A stretch of 64,000 bases of DNA from Bradyrhizobiaceae bacterium (GTDB lineage: Bacteria > Pseudomonadota > Alphaproteobacteria > Rhizobiales > Xanthobacteraceae), in assembly GCA_020544565.1 (NCBI GenBank), contig CP078014.1, positions 62,001 through 126,000 on the forward strand, written 5' to 3'. Below, in pieces: positions 61,720 to 64,000 of the stretch; position 1 is the stretch's first letter, and each line of letters begins with the position of its first letter. The notes below the pieces were generated by a model. That model saw only the letters and a list, made by a program, of their open reading frames with translations. It ran no database searches and was not told the origin of the DNA. The translations under genes and the position numbers were made by a program.

Positions 61720-62103
61720 TTACGCCTTGGGCACCCGGTAGAGGGCGCAGAGCTTATTGCCGTCCGGATCGCGCAGATAGGCGAGATACATTTTGACATC
61801 GCCCATCTGGCGGATGCCGGGAGGATCCTCGCAGCTCACGCCGCCGTTCGCGATCCCGGCGGCATGCCAGGCGTCGGCTTCCTCGGGTGAGGCGGCAACA
61901 AAGCCGATGGTGCCGCCGTTGGCCGCGGTGGCGGGCTTGCCGTCGATCGGCTTGGAGACGGAAAATGTCCCGGTCTTGGTGCGATAAAAGATGCGATGGC
62001 GATCGACCACCGCCGGCTGCACGCCGAGCGTTCCCAGCAGCTTGTCGTAGAACGTCTTGGCGCGATCGAGATCGTTGGTCCCGATCATGACATGAGAGAA
62101 CAT
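61720..62103 (-). CDS. VOC (glyoxalase/bleomycin-resistance) family protein
   Basis: A protein of 127 residues with the paired beta-alpha-beta modules of the family (FSHVMIGTNDLDRAKTFYDKLL and VKMYLAYLRDPDGNKLCALYRV). Putative metal ligands are H4 and the Asp/Glu in DPDGNKL. The substrate cannot be told. The GIGNGG-type ending (GIANGGVSCEDPPGIRQM) is common to a subfamily of uncharacterised Bradyrhizobium VOC proteins. Confidence 0.88.
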   Translation of the reverse strand: MFSHVMIGTNDLDRAKTFYDKLLGTLGVQPAVVDRHRIFYRTKTGTFSVSKPIDGKPATAANGGTIGFVAASPEEADAWHAAGIANGGVSCEDPPGIRQMGDVKMYLAYLRDPDGNKLCALYRVPKA

Positions 62104-62321
62104 TTTCCGCGTTTCCTTCCGAGAAAATCCGTCCGTTGTCGTTAGGATATCTCGCCGTCTCGCGCAAATGCCCTCACGGGCCGGCGAGGTCCGTCCTCTG
62201 TCGCCGCGTCATCCGGAATTTACCAAATTCCGCTGATTTTCGCGGGGTTTGCCACCGATCCGTCGCAGTTGATCCCTCAATCGGCCCAAAAGGTCCCGCA
62301 TCCAACGCGCGGGAGTTGGCG

Positions 62322-63257
62322 ATGCTGAAAAAGTTTCTTTCCAAATACTTCATGGACGTGATCCCCTCGATCGTGGCGACGGTGGCGGGGGCTTATATCG
62401 TCACGCACTACGTCAACGCCCGGCCCGACGCCGACAAGCCGAAGGCCGCGGTCACGGCTCCCGCCGAGGCTACCAAGGGCGCTGCGCCGCAGCCGGTGAA
62501 AGCCGACGATTCCGCTGCGCGCGCCGCGGCCGCGGCCAAGGAGGCAGCACGGCTCAAGGCGGAGAAGCTCGCGGCCGACAAGGCGGCGGCCGAGAAAGCC
62601 GCTGCAGAAAAGACGGCCGCCGAAAAAGCTGCCGCCGCCGAAAGGGCGGCCGAGCGGATCGCCGTGGAGCGCGCCGAGGCGGCCCGGAAAGCCGCCGCTG
62701 AAAAACTTGCCACTGAGAGAGCCGCGGAGAGGCGCGAGAAAGCGGGCGCGAAAGCCGCGTCGTCGGTCAGGCCGTCGGCTGAGGCGAGCGCCGCGCCCGA
62801 AGACGGCCGCGACGCCAACGATCTGGCCCGGGCTGCCATTGAGCGGTTGCGCAGCGCCGAGCCCCGTACCGTCCAGCCGCAGCGCGCGCCGGAGTCCGCT
62901 CGTGCTCACGAGCAGGCCAAAGAGCAATCGCAGCCGCAGGAGCGCCCCAGGGTCAACGAGGTGGTCTATGCCCCGGCTCCGCCTCAGGCGGCTCCCCAGC
63001 CGCTGCCGCCGGCCGTGACGGTAGCTCCGGTCCCGAACGCGCTCGCGGTTGCGCCGGCGCCGTTTCCCGCCCCTTCGGTATTGTCGCCGCCCGCAGCGGT
63101 CCGTGCCGACGATTCGTCCCGTCCGACGCCGCCGGCGGATATCCCGTCGCAGCCGCTCGACCTGCATGCCCGGCAGGACCGCAGTTCGGTGGCGGAGGAC
63201 GTGGTTTCGGCGGCGAAATCCGTGTTTCAGGCGGTGGTGCCGGACCCAACCAATTAG
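62322..63257 (+). CDS. membrane-anchored Ala/Lys/Glu-rich coiled-coil protein (TolA-like composition)
   Basis: A protein of 311 residues. One hydrophobic segment near the N-terminus (FMDVIPSIVATVAGAYIVTHYV) would anchor it. Residues about 65-165 are a long A/K/E-rich coiled coil (AAAAKEAARLKAEKLAADKA; AAEKTAAEKAAAAERAAERI). Residues about 190-290 are proline rich (YAPAPPQAAPQPLPPAVTV). The composition resembles TolA, but there is no TolA C-terminal domain and no tol/pal gene nearby. Function unknown. The ATG at 62322 is chosen because it opens directly on the anchor. Confidence 0.78.
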   Translation: MLKKFLSKYFMDVIPSIVATVAGAYIVTHYVNARPDADKPKAAVTAPAEATKGAAPQPVKADDSAARAAAAAKEAARLKAEKLAADKAAAEKAAAEKTAAEKAAAAERAAERIAVERAEAARKAAAEKLATERAAERREKAGAKAASSVRPSAEASAAPEDGRDANDLARAAIERLRSAEPRTVQPQRAPESARAHEQAKEQSQPQERPRVNEVVYAPAPPQAAPQPLPPAVTVAPVPNALAVAPAPFPAPSVLSPPAAVRADDSSRPTPPADIPSQPLDLHARQDRSSVAEDVVSAAKSVFQAVVPDPTN

Positions 63258-63604
63258 AGCGATTTTGATTGAGGCGGAATCAACTCTTGTCATGCCCGGC
63301 TTCATGCCGGGCATCCACGTCTTGAGAGTTTCAACGAAATAAGACGCGGATGGCCGGACAAAGGGCGTTCACGCCCGTCTGCGACCGGCGATGCCCGGCC
63401 ATGGCGGATCGATCATTTCCATCACAATATGAAATGCTTAGCGGTTGGCCTTGCGCGAACTGCAGTATTGTCGCGGCGGCGGGAGTGCGACGGACTGCGC
63501 TGCCACGATCGACGATATCGCTTGCCTCCGGCGAGCCGGGAGTTTCATATTTACATTGGTATACTGAATACATAAACTTCCTCCCGTTCATGGGAGAAAA
63601 CAGG
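63258..63604. other. gene-free region with a family B repeat and the aldehyde dehydrogenase promoter
   Basis: No gene is visible. The left part is the repeat at 63288-63405. The right part is AT-rich just before the next gene (TTTACATTGGTATACTGAATACATAAAC) and probably holds its promoter, with GTATACTGA as a possible -10 region. CTCCC-GTTCAT-GGGAG at 63583-63598 could hide the ribosome-binding site. Confidence 0.5.
63288..63405. repeat. palindromic intergenic repeat, family B (copy 2)
   Basis: TCATGCCCGGCTTCATGCCGGGCATCCACGTCTT at the left, and CGGATGGCCGGACAAAGGGC... with GATGCCCGGCCATGGCG at the right. It shares the GGGCATCCACGTCTT core with the copy at 17725-17816. Confidence 0.8.
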
Positions 63605-64000
63605 ATGTCGATTGCACATGATTGCCCGAGCGGGTCAGCTTCCGGCGGGCGGGAGAAGCTGTTGCTGATCGACGGCCAGCGCGTTCCTGCCGTGGCCGGG
63701 CGCGTTTTCAAAACCCTCAATCCCGCGACCGGGGAGGTGATCGCCACGGTCGCCGAGGGCGACGCCGCCGATGTCGACCGCGCCGTCGCCGCCGCTCGCC
63801 GCGCCTTCGAGGGGCCGTGGCGGACCATGCGCGCCGCCGAGCGTGGCCAGATTCTCTACCGTCTCGTCGACCTGATGAAGCAGCACACCGACGAGATCGC
63901 GGCGATCGAGAGCCTCGATGCCGGCAAGCCGATTTCCGCCGTGCTGCGGCAGGACCTTCCCGCCGCCCTCGACACCCTCGCTTACTATGCCGGCTGGGCC
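63605..64000 (+). CDS. aldehyde dehydrogenase family protein, truncated by window edge
   Basis: The first 132 residues of an NAD(P)-dependent aldehyde dehydrogenase. Recognisable are [35 protein letters not shown], seen as [20 protein letters not shown], then [36 protein letters not shown] and [12 protein letters not shown]. The catalytic Cys and Glu lie outside the window, so the subfamily cannot be fixed; the N-terminus fits the betaine/phenylacetaldehyde dehydrogenase group. The ATG at 63605 follows AACAGG. Confidence 0.93.
   Translation, partial: MSIAHDCPSGSASGGREKLLLIDGQRVPAVAGRVFKTLNPATGEVIATVAEGDAADVDRAVAAARRAFEGPWRTMRAAERGQILYRLVDLMKQHTDEIAAIESLDAGKPISAVLRQDLPAALDTLAYYAGWA

Overview
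The window is a gene-dense, GC-rich stretch of chromosome from an alphaproteobacterium, most likely of the Nitrobacteraceae (Bradyrhizobium / Rhodopseudomonas / Afipia group). The placement rests on gene content: DUF6101, DUF2093, DUF4170, DUF3175 and DUF3422 proteins, GapR (DUF2312), CpdR, a three-gene proton-translocating transhydrogenase (split alpha subunit), an aa3-oxidase subunit IV-like peptide, a suhB/mmgR-type small RNA, and palindromic intergenic repeats of the kind common in these genomes. Most of it is core genome. There is no rRNA, no CRISPR array, no insertion sequence and no prophage. One tRNA gene (Val-GAC) is present.

Layout. 1-2.4 kb: rsmE (cut by the left edge), a secreted proline-rich protein and ubiA. 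2.6-9.4 kb: DUF6101, then a tightly overlapping run pmbA/tldE - cysQ - DUF4170 - DUF374 acyltransferase - waaA - lpxK (lipid A and Kdo assembly), then DUF2093. 9.7-14.3 kb: xseA, purD, a fluoroacetate-dehalogenase homologue and tadA. 14.5-22.1 kb: a pseudouridine synthase with a very long repetitive disordered N-terminus, rsmD, mutL, arfB, and a TauE/SafE transporter divergent from a LysR regulator. 22.2-26.1 kb: hisN, a suhB/mmgR-like sRNA with promoter and terminator, an N-formylglutamate amidohydrolase, cpdR, tRNA-Val and an FkbM methyltransferase. 26.3-34.9 kb: hemN with a FixK-type box, a PHA-system protein, a CsbD-like protein, wrbA, a pirin divergent from a LysR regulator, a gamma-glutamyltransferase, a YbaK deacylase, DUF3175 and DUF3422. 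35-40.2 kb: an IclR regulator divergent from a probable catabolic operon (two MaoC dehydratases, an FAD monooxygenase, two Bug-type binding proteins). 40.2-48.4 kb: acyl desaturase, rpmJ (type B), a TPR protein, phasin, sorB-sorA sulfite dehydrogenase, pyk, DUF1036, DUF1244 and gapR. 48.4-57.2 kb: DUF882 peptidase, YcbB-type L,D-transpeptidase, a sigma-54 response regulator with an upstream CtrA box, pepF, and an AbrB-Doc toxin-antitoxin pair. 57.4-64 kb: oxidase subunit IV, pntAA-pntAB-pntB, a frameshifted beta-propeller gene, a VOC protein, an Ala-rich coiled-coil protein and the start of an aldehyde dehydrogenase.

The observations most worth following are: the suhB/mmgR-like sRNA in a region that also carries PHA-granule genes; conservation of every catalytic and fluoride-pocket residue of fluoroacetate dehalogenase; a 12-copy 36-bp in-frame repeat in the pseudouridine synthase gene; a gene after pntB broken by a frameshift and carrying a strong intrinsic terminator inside its 5' coding part; a perfect CtrA box in front of a TacA-like regulator in a window that also holds cpdR and gapR; and five families of palindromic repeats plus a recurring pattern of short (11-21 bp) tandem duplications in intergenic spacers. 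I see no clearly new multi-gene defence or biosynthetic system. Start codons are choices made from homologue memory, ribosome-binding sites and overlaps; none was checked by alignment.
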